A stretch of DNA of 36,425 nucleotides from Clostridium sp. CAG:1193 (GTDB lineage Bacteria; Bacillota_I; Bacilli_A; RF39; UBA660), in assembly GCA_000436255.1 (NCBI GenBank), contig HF990764.1, forward strand, positions 1 through 36,425, written 5' to 3'. The stretch's first letter is position 1; each line of letters begins with the position of its first letter. This document shows, piece after piece, positions 23,521 through 31,829 of this stretch. A program made the translations under genes and the position numbers. Under the pieces are notes generated by a model that was not told the DNA's origin, did not search any database, and worked only from the letters and a program-made list of their open reading frames with translations.

Positions 23521-24264
23521 TTACATTTCCAATTCTGGATCTAATTTAAAATAATTTACTACATCAGATATATGACAAATAAGTTTATCTTTTAAATCAG
23601 AAGCTTCAAGTGATTCTTCATAAGATTTAAGACTATCTATATATTCATCAAATTTCTTATCATCAAACATTTTTTTAATATCAAAATATGAATCCGAATC
23701 AGATTTATATTGATCTATATATTCATAATAATCAGCATCTTTCATCAATTCTATACCATCAAATATTAAATAGTCTTCTTTCATAGAATCATTAATTTCA
23801 TAATTTTCTGTTTCTAATTCACTTTTTAAACTAGTAAATGACATTTCAGAATCTCTACCATAAGGTATTGGAGAAAACAACCACTTCTCATTTTTCTCAT
23901 CAAATAAATAAGCAAATTCACAATCACTTAATTTACAATCAGTTATAAATCTATCTAGACTTTTTGAAGTACGAGGACAAGTATGTTTCCAATCCTCATT
24001 TCTTTCTCTATTGTAAAAAATACAAACATCTTCTTGATGTTCTTCTATTGAGCCAAAATTATGAGGTTTACCTGGTTCTGGGAAAATGTGTTCTCCAAGA
24101 ACTGACATATCTCCTAATTTTATTAGTTCATTCATTTTATTAATATTACTATATTCATTGTATAAAATTACACCATTGTGTTCTGGATACCCATCCCAAT
24201 GAGCATATACATGATCTACAGTTCCATCTTTTCTTAAAATACCTATTTTACTTCTTGTACTCAT
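23521..24264 (-). CDS. Conserved phage/ICE protein, 247 aa
   Basis: It starts MSTRSKIGILRKDGTVDHVYAHWDGYPEHNGVIL, a pattern I have seen in many phage and mobile-element proteins (MSTRSxIG... HWDGYPE), for which I cannot name a function. The C-terminal ~100 residues are acidic. It is soluble, with no motif of an enzyme I recognise. The gene touches its neighbours (1-base overlap upstream), so it is part of the transfer operon, between VirB4 and the M23 enzyme. Confidence 0.65.
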   Translation of the reverse strand: MSTRSKIGILRKDGTVDHVYAHWDGYPEHNGVILYNEYSNINKMNELIKLGDMSVLGEHIFPEPGKPHNFGSIEEHQEDVCIFYNRERNEDWKHTCPRTSKSLDRFITDCKLSDCEFAYLFDEKNEKWLFSPIPYGRDSEMSFTSLKSELETENYEINDSMKEDYLIFDGIELMKDADYYEYIDQYKSDSDSYFDIKKMFDDKKFDEYIDSLKSYEESLEASDLKDKLICHISDVVNYFKLDPELEM

Positions 24265-24752
24265 TAATTCACCTTCTTTTCTAATAGCAAATGAAAATGA
24301 GGATACCTTACCCCATCTTTAGTTAATTGTTCTCCATGAACAACTCCAATACATATTTTATAATCTGGATTCATTTCAACAATTTCATCTGCTATATCTT
24401 GTAAAATTCTTGCTAGTTCTTCTGTTGGGTGAGAAAAAATATGATTTAATTCTTCTTGATGTTCTTCATTAATAAATTCAATATTTTGACAATAGTATGA
24501 TGTATCTTTTAAAATGAATGAATTCCAATATTCATATTCTTTTTTTCTCTCATCTTCATTAGAACTAAAAAGTTTAAAAACCTTTTTATTTTCAGGTTCA
24601 TAAAATACAAAATTTGTTTTCATGTTACTTTTCATATATGGTTCTCCATTCTTACATTGTGCTAAGTACCTTGTAAATCCGTTATATGGTGTTTCAATCC
24701 TCATACAATTTGGTGCAATAGCACAATTTTTCAAAAATTCTTTTAACTCCAT
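24264..24752 (-). CDS. Hypothetical 162-aa protein with C-terminal HxH
   Basis: No named family is recognised. The C-terminal part (KICIGVVHGEQLTKDGVRYPHFHLLLEKK) has a beta-strand with H-F-H next to an upstream His, which resembles, but does not prove, a HUH or HIT-like metal site. It overlaps VirB4 by 1 base and the next gene by 1 base, so it is co-translated with the channel genes. Confidence 0.6.
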   Translation of the reverse strand: MELKEFLKNCAIAPNCMRIETPYNGFTRYLAQCKNGEPYMKSNMKTNFVFYEPENKKVFKLFSSNEDERKKEYEYWNSFILKDTSYYCQNIEFINEEHQEELNHIFSHPTEELARILQDIADEIVEMNPDYKICIGVVHGEQLTKDGVRYPHFHLLLEKKVN

Positions 24753-27214
24753 TATTTAGATTCACCTTCTCCCATCATTTCTCTTTCAAGTTCTGTTGCT
24801 CTGATCCAAATTCTTAATCTATTTTTTGAATCAATGTTAAGTAAAAACTCTCCTCTTCTTGCTGACATTAAGAAGTTCTTTTGTGTATCTGTTAATGGAT
24901 TTTGTTTAAATAATTCTAAATATGCAAGTAAGTCATCTTCTTTTAACATTCCAATCATTTGATACTGACAGTTATTAAAAATTGCTGTTGAATGTCTTAA
25001 TATAGATTGACTTCCTACAAAGTCTTTTACTGATTGAGTAGCAACAACTAATGAGCCAGAATATTTTCTGATTCTTCTAGCAAGTTGTCCAAAGTTTCTT
25101 AATACTTCAAAATTATTTTCATCAATGAATAAATGAAATTCATCAGCTATAATCATTACATGTTTTCTATCTTCTAATTTAACTTTATCATTATTAATTT
25201 TATTTGCTACAATGCTGTTATTTAAATAAGTTAAAAGATTTAATGTCTGAGTATTAATTAATCTTTGATTACCACTATATAAAAGTTCTTGTAAATTAAA
25301 TGCAATTAAATCATTTGATAAATCTATATTAGTATGACCATCAAATAAATATGAATCAGTTCCAGTTAAGAATCTTGATAAAAGAATATCTAATTGTTCA
25401 ATTATTTTTTCTTTTTCTTTACTATCAACATCTTTTTTATACTCTGGTAAGAATTCATATAATTCTGAGAATATAGGAAATTCCTCTGGTTTCATATTTT
25501 GAAGTGTATTTATAGATGTATTTTTATAAATACCTTTCTTGTTATATAATTTTTCAACTATAGCAAGTAACATAACAAGTTCTTTTTCAGTAATACTTTC
25601 AAAAGCTGTTTTAAAAAATGCTTCTAAGAATCCTAAATGTTTTGCTAAAGGACAATCTGTTTCTTTAGTATCATGATTCTCATCATCTGATGGAATAAAT
25701 CTTATTTGTAATGGATTTATAATACCTCCAGTTTTAGAATATAGATCTATATATTCTCCTTTGTTAGCTTCAACTATTTTTTTGTATTCATTTTCAGCAT
25801 CAAATATAAATATTTTTGTTCCTCTACCATATTCATTTACAATCATCTTTTTCATAGTGTAAGATTTACCTCCACCAGTAGAAGATATGATTGCCATATT
25901 ATGAGAGGTTCTTGAATTATTTAATACAAATGGATCAAAAAAGATTGGTAATGATGTATGAATATCTACACCAAACATGTATCCATTTGAATCATTAAAA
26001 TAAGTTTTTGTAAAAGGAAAACCTGCACTTAAAGTAAGTGTTGGTAAATAAAAACAATAATCTTCAAAAGTTTTAGTTGATATATCATAACTTTGCCATG
26101 CTTCCATTTGTCTTAATCTTGGAACATCTAACTTTATTTGATATGAATCAGCTATTCTTTTTAAATCTCTTATCACTTCATCTCTATGTTTTTTATCTCC
26201 CTCTACTATTAATATTAATGAAACTTCTTTAATCTTTTCATCACCATTTTTTATATCTTGCATTAAAGCTTGAAAATTTTCTTTTTGAGTATCTAGTTCT
26301 GTTGCATCACTTAACTTTTTAGTTGTATTTCTATCAGTTAATAAGAACTGATATTGTGAATTTACCCATCTAATTAATTCTTCCTGAGTTATACATTCTT
26401 GTATTCCTATTGAAGCTCTAACATCTGGGTAATTAAATATATCTTCAAAAAATAGTTCACTTACGAATGGTGGAACATTTTTAACAGTTAAGATTTGAAA
26501 TTCTTTATCATCAAATTTTATTCTATCTGTTCTCTCAGACATATTCATTGGACTTACTAAACTTGGTAAATCACTCCATACTAACTCATCAAGTGAATTA
26601 GAAGTTAGATAAAGATTTGATAAAAATTTATAGATTTCTAATTTATTAGTAACACTTTCAATATAAATTCTTGGAACTATATTTAAAGTAATATCTTCTA
26701 TTTCATCTAGTTGTTTATTTAATACAGCTGTATCTTTTGCAATTAATACCCAAAAATATTTACTAGATACAGTAAAATTTTTTTCTTCCAGATCATCAAT
26801 TAAATTTCTTGATTCTTCTAGCAAAAGTTTTTTACCTTCATCATCTTGAAATCTTTCTATCTTCTTATCTAGATTGTCTTTATTTGCATTCAAATTTAAT
26901 TTTTCATTTAGTTTATAACATTTAAGATTTAAATTAGGTACTTGATATAATGCTTTTAACATAGAAAAGAATAAATTCTTTTCATGATTACTTGTTAAAG
27001 ATAAATCAATAGCTTTAACTTCAATTAATGTAGCAACTTCACCAGATTTTAAATAGATTAATCCATCATCACCTATTTCTTTAACATTAGAAATAGTTTT
27101 AGAATTTTTTATTCTTCTTTTCATTTGACCTCTTGATGAATATTTTCTATTTGTTTTAGAATCCAGTTTCTTTGCTTTTTTTAGATTTTTTTCATCTTTA
27201 GTTTTTCTTTCCAA
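24752..27214 (-). CDS. VirB4-type ATPase of the mating channel
   Basis: The main energy source of the type IV secretion channel, on the inner membrane face. 820 residues: N-terminal VirB4 domain (~40-400), then a RecA-like motor with Walker A SSTGGGKS (444-451), IFIFDAENEY, GGIINPLQ, Walker B HVMIIADEFHLF and VVATQSV. All motor motifs are intact. The N-terminus is Lys-rich. The start is a TTG after GGAGATG, overlapping the PrgI gene by 34 bases; an internal ATG (MKRRIKN, AGAGGT before it) is a possible later start. Confidence 0.93.
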   Translation of the reverse strand: MERKTKDEKNLKKAKKLDSKTNRKYSSRGQMKRRIKNSKTISNVKEIGDDGLIYLKSGEVATLIEVKAIDLSLTSNHEKNLFFSMLKALYQVPNLNLKCYKLNEKLNLNANKDNLDKKIERFQDDEGKKLLLEESRNLIDDLEEKNFTVSSKYFWVLIAKDTAVLNKQLDEIEDITLNIVPRIYIESVTNKLEIYKFLSNLYLTSNSLDELVWSDLPSLVSPMNMSERTDRIKFDDKEFQILTVKNVPPFVSELFFEDIFNYPDVRASIGIQECITQEELIRWVNSQYQFLLTDRNTTKKLSDATELDTQKENFQALMQDIKNGDEKIKEVSLILIVEGDKKHRDEVIRDLKRIADSYQIKLDVPRLRQMEAWQSYDISTKTFEDYCFYLPTLTLSAGFPFTKTYFNDSNGYMFGVDIHTSLPIFFDPFVLNNSRTSHNMAIISSTGGGKSYTMKKMIVNEYGRGTKIFIFDAENEYKKIVEANKGEYIDLYSKTGGIINPLQIRFIPSDDENHDTKETDCPLAKHLGFLEAFFKTAFESITEKELVMLLAIVEKLYNKKGIYKNTSINTLQNMKPEEFPIFSELYEFLPEYKKDVDSKEKEKIIEQLDILLSRFLTGTDSYLFDGHTNIDLSNDLIAFNLQELLYSGNQRLINTQTLNLLTYLNNSIVANKINNDKVKLEDRKHVMIIADEFHLFIDENNFEVLRNFGQLARRIRKYSGSLVVATQSVKDFVGSQSILRHSTAIFNNCQYQMIGMLKEDDLLAYLELFKQNPLTDTQKNFLMSARRGEFLLNIDSKNRLRIWIRATELEREMMGEGESK

Positions 27215-27492
27215 TTTATCTCATCTCCATTTCTTTTATAAGCAAACTCTTTACATCTAAAAATATATCTAAATAAAAGAGCTACAACTTTATACATTCT
27301 ATTTTTCTTTGAAACCTTAACTGGTAATAAAAGAAAAACACATATTGTTAGATATACTAACGAAAACAATTTATGACTTGAAAAGGAAAATAAAAGTAAA
27401 AAAGAAAACAACATAGGAAGTCCTATGTATAAATCTTTCATTTCTATATATTTTCCTAAAGTTTTTTTAATACTTGGTACTGTTATATACAT
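27181..27492 (-). CDS. PrgI/VirB3-like inner-membrane protein
   Basis: 103 residues, starting MYITVPSIKKTLGKYIEMKDLYIGLP, with two hydrophobic segments (~26-38 and 43-57) and a basic tail. The 'VP.....K....G.......' start and position directly before VirB4 are typical of the PrgI/VirB3 family of Gram-positive channels. It overlaps the VirB4 start, as VirB3 and VirB4 often do, and touches VirB6 by 1 base. Confidence 0.82.
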   Translation of the reverse strand: MYITVPSIKKTLGKYIEMKDLYIGLPMLFSFLLLFSFSSHKLFSLVYLTICVFLLLPVKVSKKNRMYKVVALLFRYIFRCKEFAYKRNGDEINWKEKLKMKKI

Positions 27493-28910
27493 TAATCATC
27501 TCTCCCTCTGTATCTTCTTCTATACATGCTTCTTGATGGCATTACATTTGACATAGCTTGAGCCATTGATTCTTTTCCTGCACTCATCATTCCAGAACCA
27601 AATCTAGATAATCTACTAGATCTTTGATTACCAGATTGTGTATTTCCTCTTCTAGACATAGATGAAGCTTGTAAATAATCTCCCATAAATTTTAAATTGC
27701 TTCCAATTCCTCCAGAAGTATAATCAGATCCACCCATCTTTGAACCAAAATTAGAAACTGCTTGTCCTACTTTTCCTAGAGCAGAATTTCCAGCTTTACC
27801 AACCTTAGAGCCAACTACATCTCCACCTTTTGCTAAAGCACCAGCTCCCATTAATCCAGCACCTGCAACTGCAAGTCCTCCAGTAGAAGCTACTCCACCC
27901 ATAGCTTGACCAAATCCCATCATAGCCATTAATTGTTCTCTTCCTGAATTAGCAGATACATTTCCACCAATAAAACGATTAACCACTTGAGAACCAGTAA
28001 GCAAGAATGAACCACAGCCAATATACATAATTGATTTAATAACAATATCTTTAAATGTATTACTAAAGAACGATGTTTCATTTATTTGACCCATAACTAT
28101 AGCTGTTAATGAAATTATAAGCATTATTACAGCTCCCTGTAACATCAATGAAACTAATTGCTGAACTACAGCTTGTCTTCTTTCTTTATTACCTACAGAT
28201 GTTGCAAATATAATTGGACTAATAACAAATAAGAATAAGAACTCTATTTGTCTTCTTGCTAACATCATTCCACAGAAGAATAATGAATATAGAAAGAAAC
28301 CTCCTACAATTACAGCCATTATCCAATTTATTTTATATTTATAATCTTTTTTATCTGGTAATATCCATCTAGCTGAAGTTACATATTTGTCATTATACAT
28401 TTCTTTTCCATCAAAATTTCCATTTGATACATTCTTAGCAATATTTTCTCCTTTAAATTCATCTGAATCTTTATATCCATCTGAATAGTCAATAAACATT
28501 GTAAGCATTGAATCTGATATTGTTACATTATTACTTGTAAATATATTAGATGTAAATCCAGCAAGTTTTATGGAAAAAGTTGAAGCTTGTACAAATAAAA
28601 ATGTACTCATAATAATAAGTACACCACATTTAATAATCTCTTTAACAATTCCACTTGAACTTAATCCCTCATCTGGATCAATAACTTTTTTAGCAAATCT
28701 AGTAATTGCAAATAAACCTAACAAAGTTACTGCTATTGCTATTACTCCTTTTTGAAATGTAACAAAATTATTATCACCAGACACAGAATTTATAATATCA
28801 AAAGCATTAAGTCCTTTTAAAATATCAAAAAGAGAATCAATTAAACTATAAATAAAGTGGATTATGCCCCACCCTAATGTTCTTAACAAATCTAATGCTT
28901 TTAATAACAT
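27492..28910 (-). CDS. VirB6/TrbL-like channel membrane protein
   Basis: 472 residues with several membrane segments (~55-70, 92-108, 195-215, 222-240, 255-275, 290-310) and a Gly/Ser/Ala-rich, then Arg-rich tail (~330-472) with many GG and SR pairs. This is the TrbL/VirB6-type polytopic protein of Gram-positive type IV systems, between pilin-like VirB2 and VirB3. The basic tail should be cytoplasmic and could contact DNA or VirB4. The ribosome site is AGGAGGTGA. Confidence 0.85.
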   Translation of the reverse strand: MLLKALDLLRTLGWGIIHFIYSLIDSLFDILKGLNAFDIINSVSGDNNFVTFQKGVIAIAVTLLGLFAITRFAKKVIDPDEGLSSSGIVKEIIKCGVLIIMSTFLFVQASTFSIKLAGFTSNIFTSNNVTISDSMLTMFIDYSDGYKDSDEFKGENIAKNVSNGNFDGKEMYNDKYVTSARWILPDKKDYKYKINWIMAVIVGGFFLYSLFFCGMMLARRQIEFLFLFVISPIIFATSVGNKERRQAVVQQLVSLMLQGAVIMLIISLTAIVMGQINETSFFSNTFKDIVIKSIMYIGCGSFLLTGSQVVNRFIGGNVSANSGREQLMAMMGFGQAMGGVASTGGLAVAGAGLMGAGALAKGGDVVGSKVGKAGNSALGKVGQAVSNFGSKMGGSDYTSGGIGSNLKFMGDYLQASSMSRRGNTQSGNQRSSRLSRFGSGMMSAGKESMAQAMSNVMPSRSMYRRRYRGRDD

Positions 28911-28921
28911 TCATTCACCTC

Positions 28922-29200
28922 CTAGAATAAATCAATAATTAAGTTTACGATTGAAATAGCTAATATAATACCAACAATTCCAAACATAGTTTGAATTATT
29001 CTTTGTTTTACTTGAGCTTTTCTATCAACATCTACTACAGCATATAAAATAAATCCAACTATTAGTGAAACACCAGCAGCTGCAATTCCAACTCTTAAAG
29101 CCCAAGTAGAAAAAGTTTGGATAGCTTTAATTATTGAATCTACATTATATCCTCCACCTTCAAGATGTTCTATTTTTAATAAATTAACTAAATTATTCAT
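28922..29200 (-). CDS. VirB2-like small membrane protein
   Basis: 92 residues from MNNLVNLLKIEHLEGGGYNV (ribosome site AGGAGGAGAAT). Two membrane segments (~37-57 and 72-90) around a short basic loop DVDRKAQVKQR give the VirB2/TrbC-like layout. In Gram-positive channels this protein is a channel part and may not form a long pilus. A longer start is rejected because it would lie before the ribosome site. It leads the VirB operon and is preceded by a structured leader. Confidence 0.78.
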   Translation of the reverse strand: MNNLVNLLKIEHLEGGGYNVDSIIKAIQTFSTWALRVGIAAAGVSLIVGFILYAVVDVDRKAQVKQRIIQTMFGIVGIILAISIVNLIIDLF

Positions 29201-29231
29201 ATTCTCCTCCTTAAAAAATAAATTAGGGAAA

Positions 29232-29300
29232 AGCAAAGAAGGTGTGTTAAAATAACTACATGAGTTATTTGCTGACAGGCATTAACTCTTTTTCTTTGCT
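29232..29300 (-). promoter_or_regulatory. Structured leader of the VirB2-like operon
   Basis: On the minus strand an outer 9-bp stem pairs 29292-29300 (AGCAAAGAA) with 29232-29240 (TTCTTTGCT). Inside, AAATAACT / AGTTATTT form an 8-bp hairpin (29263-29270, 29250-29257). GAGTTA (29283-29288) can instead pair with TAACTC (29262-29267), so two exclusive folds exist. Four T's follow the outer stem. It lies between ssb and the VirB2-like gene and could be an attenuator. Confidence 0.45.
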
Positions 29301-29310
29301 CTTCTCATAA

Positions 29311-29682
29311 CTACATATCTAAATCATCATCTGATTTTTCAATGTCGTCAGTTTTTTCTTTTGAAGATGATAAGAAAGTTACTTTTTCAGCAACTATTTG
29401 AGTTGATTTTCTCTTTTCTCCATCTTCAGTTTCATAAGTGTTAGTTTCAATTTTACCTTTTATACCAATAAGATCTCCCTTATTAACATATTCAGCTGTG
29501 TTAGTAGCAACACCATTCCAAAGAACACAATCTACAAAGTCTGTATCATATTCTCCAGTTTCTGGATTTTTATAACTTCTAGGTACTGCAAGAGTTATAA
29601 AAGCTCTATCCTTTCCACTTTCTGTTTTTTCAACAGTAGGTTCTTTAACTAATCTTCCAACACAAAAAACTTGATTCATCAT
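29311..29682 (-). CDS. ssb: Single-stranded DNA-binding protein
   Basis: 123 residues with a full OB-fold SSB core: QVFCVGRLVKEPTV, FITLAVPRSYKN, DFVDCVLWNGVATNTAEYVNKGDLIGIKGKIETNTYE and TQIVAEKVTFL, then an acidic tail ending DDDLDM. It would protect the transferred strand in the recipient. The C-terminus ends in the acid-rich type, but without the usual P-F. Two ATGs are adjacent after GGGAGG; the first is chosen. A pseudoknot-like structure lies in the leader (29711-29747). Confidence 0.92.
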   Translation of the reverse strand: MMNQVFCVGRLVKEPTVEKTESGKDRAFITLAVPRSYKNPETGEYDTDFVDCVLWNGVATNTAEYVNKGDLIGIKGKIETNTYETEDGEKRKSTQIVAEKVTFLSSSKEKTDDIEKSDDDLDM

Positions 29683-29710
29683 TTTATACCTCCCTCTATC
29701 AAGTTGTATT

Positions 29711-29747
29711 TAGTCTATTTATTTAATTCAGCAGACTATAACTGAAT
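29711..29747 (-). promoter_or_regulatory. H-type pseudoknot in the ssb leader
   Basis: Stem 1 ATTCAG / CTGAAT (29742-29747, 29726-29731) and stem 2 TAGTCT / AGACTA (29733-29738, 29711-29716) interlock with loops of 3, 1 and 9 bases, the classic geometry. It ends 28 bases before the ATG. Phage T4 gene 32 mRNA has a pseudoknot in a similar place that its own SSB binds. Confidence 0.5.
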
Positions 29748-29790
29748 GATTTTTAATCTATAAAACCACCACCTTTCAATTCTATAAAAT

Positions 29791-30018
29791 CTAGTTACTT
29801 TTATTTCGTTCATCTGCATCACATAGTTTTACTATTGTTTCTTCAATTTTTTCCCATAAAGTATCTAGATAGTCATAGCATTTTTGAAAGTGTTTATATT
29901 CTTTTTTGTCTAGATATTCTCTATAAATATCCATATCAGCCAGAACTAAACCAATGTGTTCTTGAAACTCATTTAAAGCTTCAACTTCCATAACTTTTAT
30001 TTGCTCTAAATTCTTCAT
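29791..30018 (-). CDS. Hypothetical helical protein, 75 aa
   Basis: A small acidic, helix-rich protein (LEQIKVMEVEALNEFQEHI..., DYLDTLWEKIEETIVKL), possibly a coiled coil. No family is recognised. It overlaps the initiator-like gene by 4 bases, so it is co-translated with it, and lies before ssb. A link with DNA replication is possible from position only. Confidence 0.6.
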   Translation of the reverse strand: MKNLEQIKVMEVEALNEFQEHIGLVLADMDIYREYLDKKEYKHFQKCYDYLDTLWEKIEETIVKLCDADERNKSN

Positions 30019-30806
30019 AAATCATAATCCTCCTTTATTTCTGGATCATTCAACCAATCATAATCAAAGACATCATCATCTGAATATATTTCATCTGGCA
30101 AATTATTTAATCTTTCAATATTAGAAAGTAATGAGTATTTAAAATAACCATATTTATTTTGTATATCGTTATCATTCTCATCTTTAAAATTTCTTTCTTT
30201 TATTCTTGAAACTATATAATTAGTCATTATTAATAAATCTTTATAATGATGACCTCCATCTATAAGTTGATTAAAAAAATCATCAAATAAAAAAGAACTA
30301 CTATCATCTTCGGAAATGTAGTTCCTTCTAATTAATTCATTAGTTAAAATATTATGTTTAATTTCTTCACCAGAACTAGCTGGTGTTTTATCTATTTTAT
30401 CTTTTTTATATTTATTCTTTAGTTCTTTGGGGTTTTCCGTTGACGGTTTTACCGAAGTGGTAAATCCACCTTCGGTTAATTTACTCATTTCTAACCATTT
30501 AGGATATGGTAAATAATAAACCGAATATTTATACTTAAAATGTCCGTTTGAATCTCTAAACTCATCTATTGATACATATTGAGCTTGTTTCAATTCACTT
30601 AAAGTATTTTTAATGGAATCTCTACCATCTTTAGATAAAGTAACTAAACCATTGATTGAATAATCCCAATCTTTTGGAAGACTTAACATTAATGATAAAA
30701 GACCTTTTGCTTTTATTGATAAATTTTTATCTTGTAAATGATAATTTGACATTACTGTATATCCTGTAACACCAAATATTTGAAAGTCTGTTATGTTATC
30801 ATTCAT
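30015..30806 (-). CDS. Replication initiator-like winged-helix protein
   Basis: 263 residues. The first ~105 are a winged helix like the N-terminus of RepA_N/DnaD-type initiators found in ICEs: FQIFGVTGYTVMSNYHLQDKNLSIKAKGLLSLMLSLPKDWDYSINGL, KDGRDSIKNTLSELKQAQYV, KYKYSVYYLP. A Lys/Pro/Ser linker is followed by a C-terminal helical domain (~165-263) resembling the DUF6017 tail. The start is MNDNITDF after GGGAGAT; a longer start lies upstream of the site. The ribosome site directly follows a terminator. Confidence 0.75.
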   Translation of the reverse strand: MNDNITDFQIFGVTGYTVMSNYHLQDKNLSIKAKGLLSLMLSLPKDWDYSINGLVTLSKDGRDSIKNTLSELKQAQYVSIDEFRDSNGHFKYKYSVYYLPYPKWLEMSKLTEGGFTTSVKPSTENPKELKNKYKKDKIDKTPASSGEEIKHNILTNELIRRNYISEDDSSSFLFDDFFNQLIDGGHHYKDLLIMTNYIVSRIKERNFKDENDNDIQNKYGYFKYSLLSNIERLNNLPDEIYSDDDVFDYDWLNDPEIKEDYDL

Positions 30807-30823
30807 ATATTTATCTCCCTTCA

Positions 30824-30849
30824 TGAAAAAAAGAACTTATTCAGTTCTT
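30824..30849 (-). terminator. Terminator abutting the initiator ribosome site
   Basis: Stem AAGAACT / AGTTCTT (30843-30849, 30831-30837), loop of 5, then seven T's on the minus strand. The upstream stop lies in the structure and the next ribosome site starts within ~10 bases, leaving no place for a promoter. Confidence 0.75.
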
Positions 30850-31157
30850 AATTCTTCTACTTCTATTGGTGTTTCATTAATAACTTTAAGACAATATTCT
30901 TTTTCTAATATGTCTTTTATCTTATTATAATCACAATCTTTTTCACAAAATTGTGCTAACATTTCAGTTGCAGTTCTTGATATTGTAGGCAAGTCTGCTT
31001 TCCATATAGCTGATCTTTTATATCCTTCAGCAATATAAAGAGCAACAAATTCATTTAAAAAATTTTCTTTTACATATTCATCAAGGAAATCATCAAATGG
31101 ACTTACTATTGTTTCAAATTCTTCATCTGAAATATCTTCAACCGTAGTTCTAAACAT
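30837..31157 (-). CDS. Hypothetical acidic protein, 106 aa
   Basis: Starts MFRTTVEDISDEEFET after GGAGGTGCAAG; a longer in-frame start is upstream of the ribosome site and is rejected. Soluble and helical, with two Cys close together (FCEKDCDY). No family is recognised. It sits between sortase and initiator, and its end is part of a terminator. Confidence 0.6.
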   Translation of the reverse strand: MFRTTVEDISDEEFETIVSPFDDFLDEYVKENFLNEFVALYIAEGYKRSAIWKADLPTISRTATEMLAQFCEKDCDYNKIKDILEKEYCLKVINETPIEVEELRTE

Positions 31158-31217
31158 CTTGCACCTCCATAGTTTCATTTTATTATTTACAAATATAAAA
31201 TTATACGATGCAAAATT

Positions 31218-31829
31218 TTACTTTATAAGTTCTGCTATAACTACAATTTGTTTTTTAGTATTGTGTCTGCATGTTATTAATGTAAGTGTACTTTTATTTT
31301 TTTCTCTTATTATTTCTGCTGTTCCAGTTTTATCTATATCATAAATATCTACAATTTTATAATTATATACTTTTCCCTTATAATTTAATGAAGCTTTATC
31401 TCCTATTACAAGTTGATCTAATTTTCTAAAATAAGATATTCTTGCACTTCCAGAATGTCCTGCAATAATTACATTTCCATTTTCTTGATCGGGCATTGAT
31501 GATCCTCTTATAAACTCTAAATTATAATTTACATTATTTAAATAACTATTTGGATCTACAAGACCTCTCTCTAAACCGATTTTAGGAATCTTAAGTACAG
31601 CAATATAATTAATTTGCTCTTTCACTTCTTCTACTTTCTGAGGTTCTATTGTAGTATCTTCAATAATATCTTCTTCAATATTATAAAATTCCTCTAATGC
31701 TTGTTCTTCTTTATTATCTATTTGTTTATTAGAAAAGTAATCATAAGATATAAAACCAACTCCAGTTAGAAATAATAAAGAGCCGATTAATATAAACCAG
31801 CTCTTATTTTTTCTTTTTGATTTTTCCAT
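31218..31829 (-). CDS. Sortase, partner of the adjacent adhesin
   Basis: 203 residues: one N-terminal membrane segment (~10-28), an acidic linker, then a sortase barrel (~73-203). The catalytic His is H125 (VIIAGHSG) and Cys is C187 (LTLITC). The usual Arg just before the last strand is replaced: the sequence after Cys is RHNTKKQIVVIAEL, with Gln where Arg is expected, so R188 or a Lys may take its role. Fused by a 26-base overlap to the adhesin, whose VPNTE signal is its likely substrate. The class is uncertain. Confidence 0.88.
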   Translation of the reverse strand: MEKSKRKNKSWFILIGSLLFLTGVGFISYDYFSNKQIDNKEEQALEEFYNIEEDIIEDTTIEPQKVEEVKEQINYIAVLKIPKIGLERGLVDPNSYLNNVNYNLEFIRGSSMPDQENGNVIIAGHSGSARISYFRKLDQLVIGDKASLNYKGKVYNYKIVDIYDIDKTGTAEIIREKNKSTLTLITCRHNTKKQIVVIAELIK

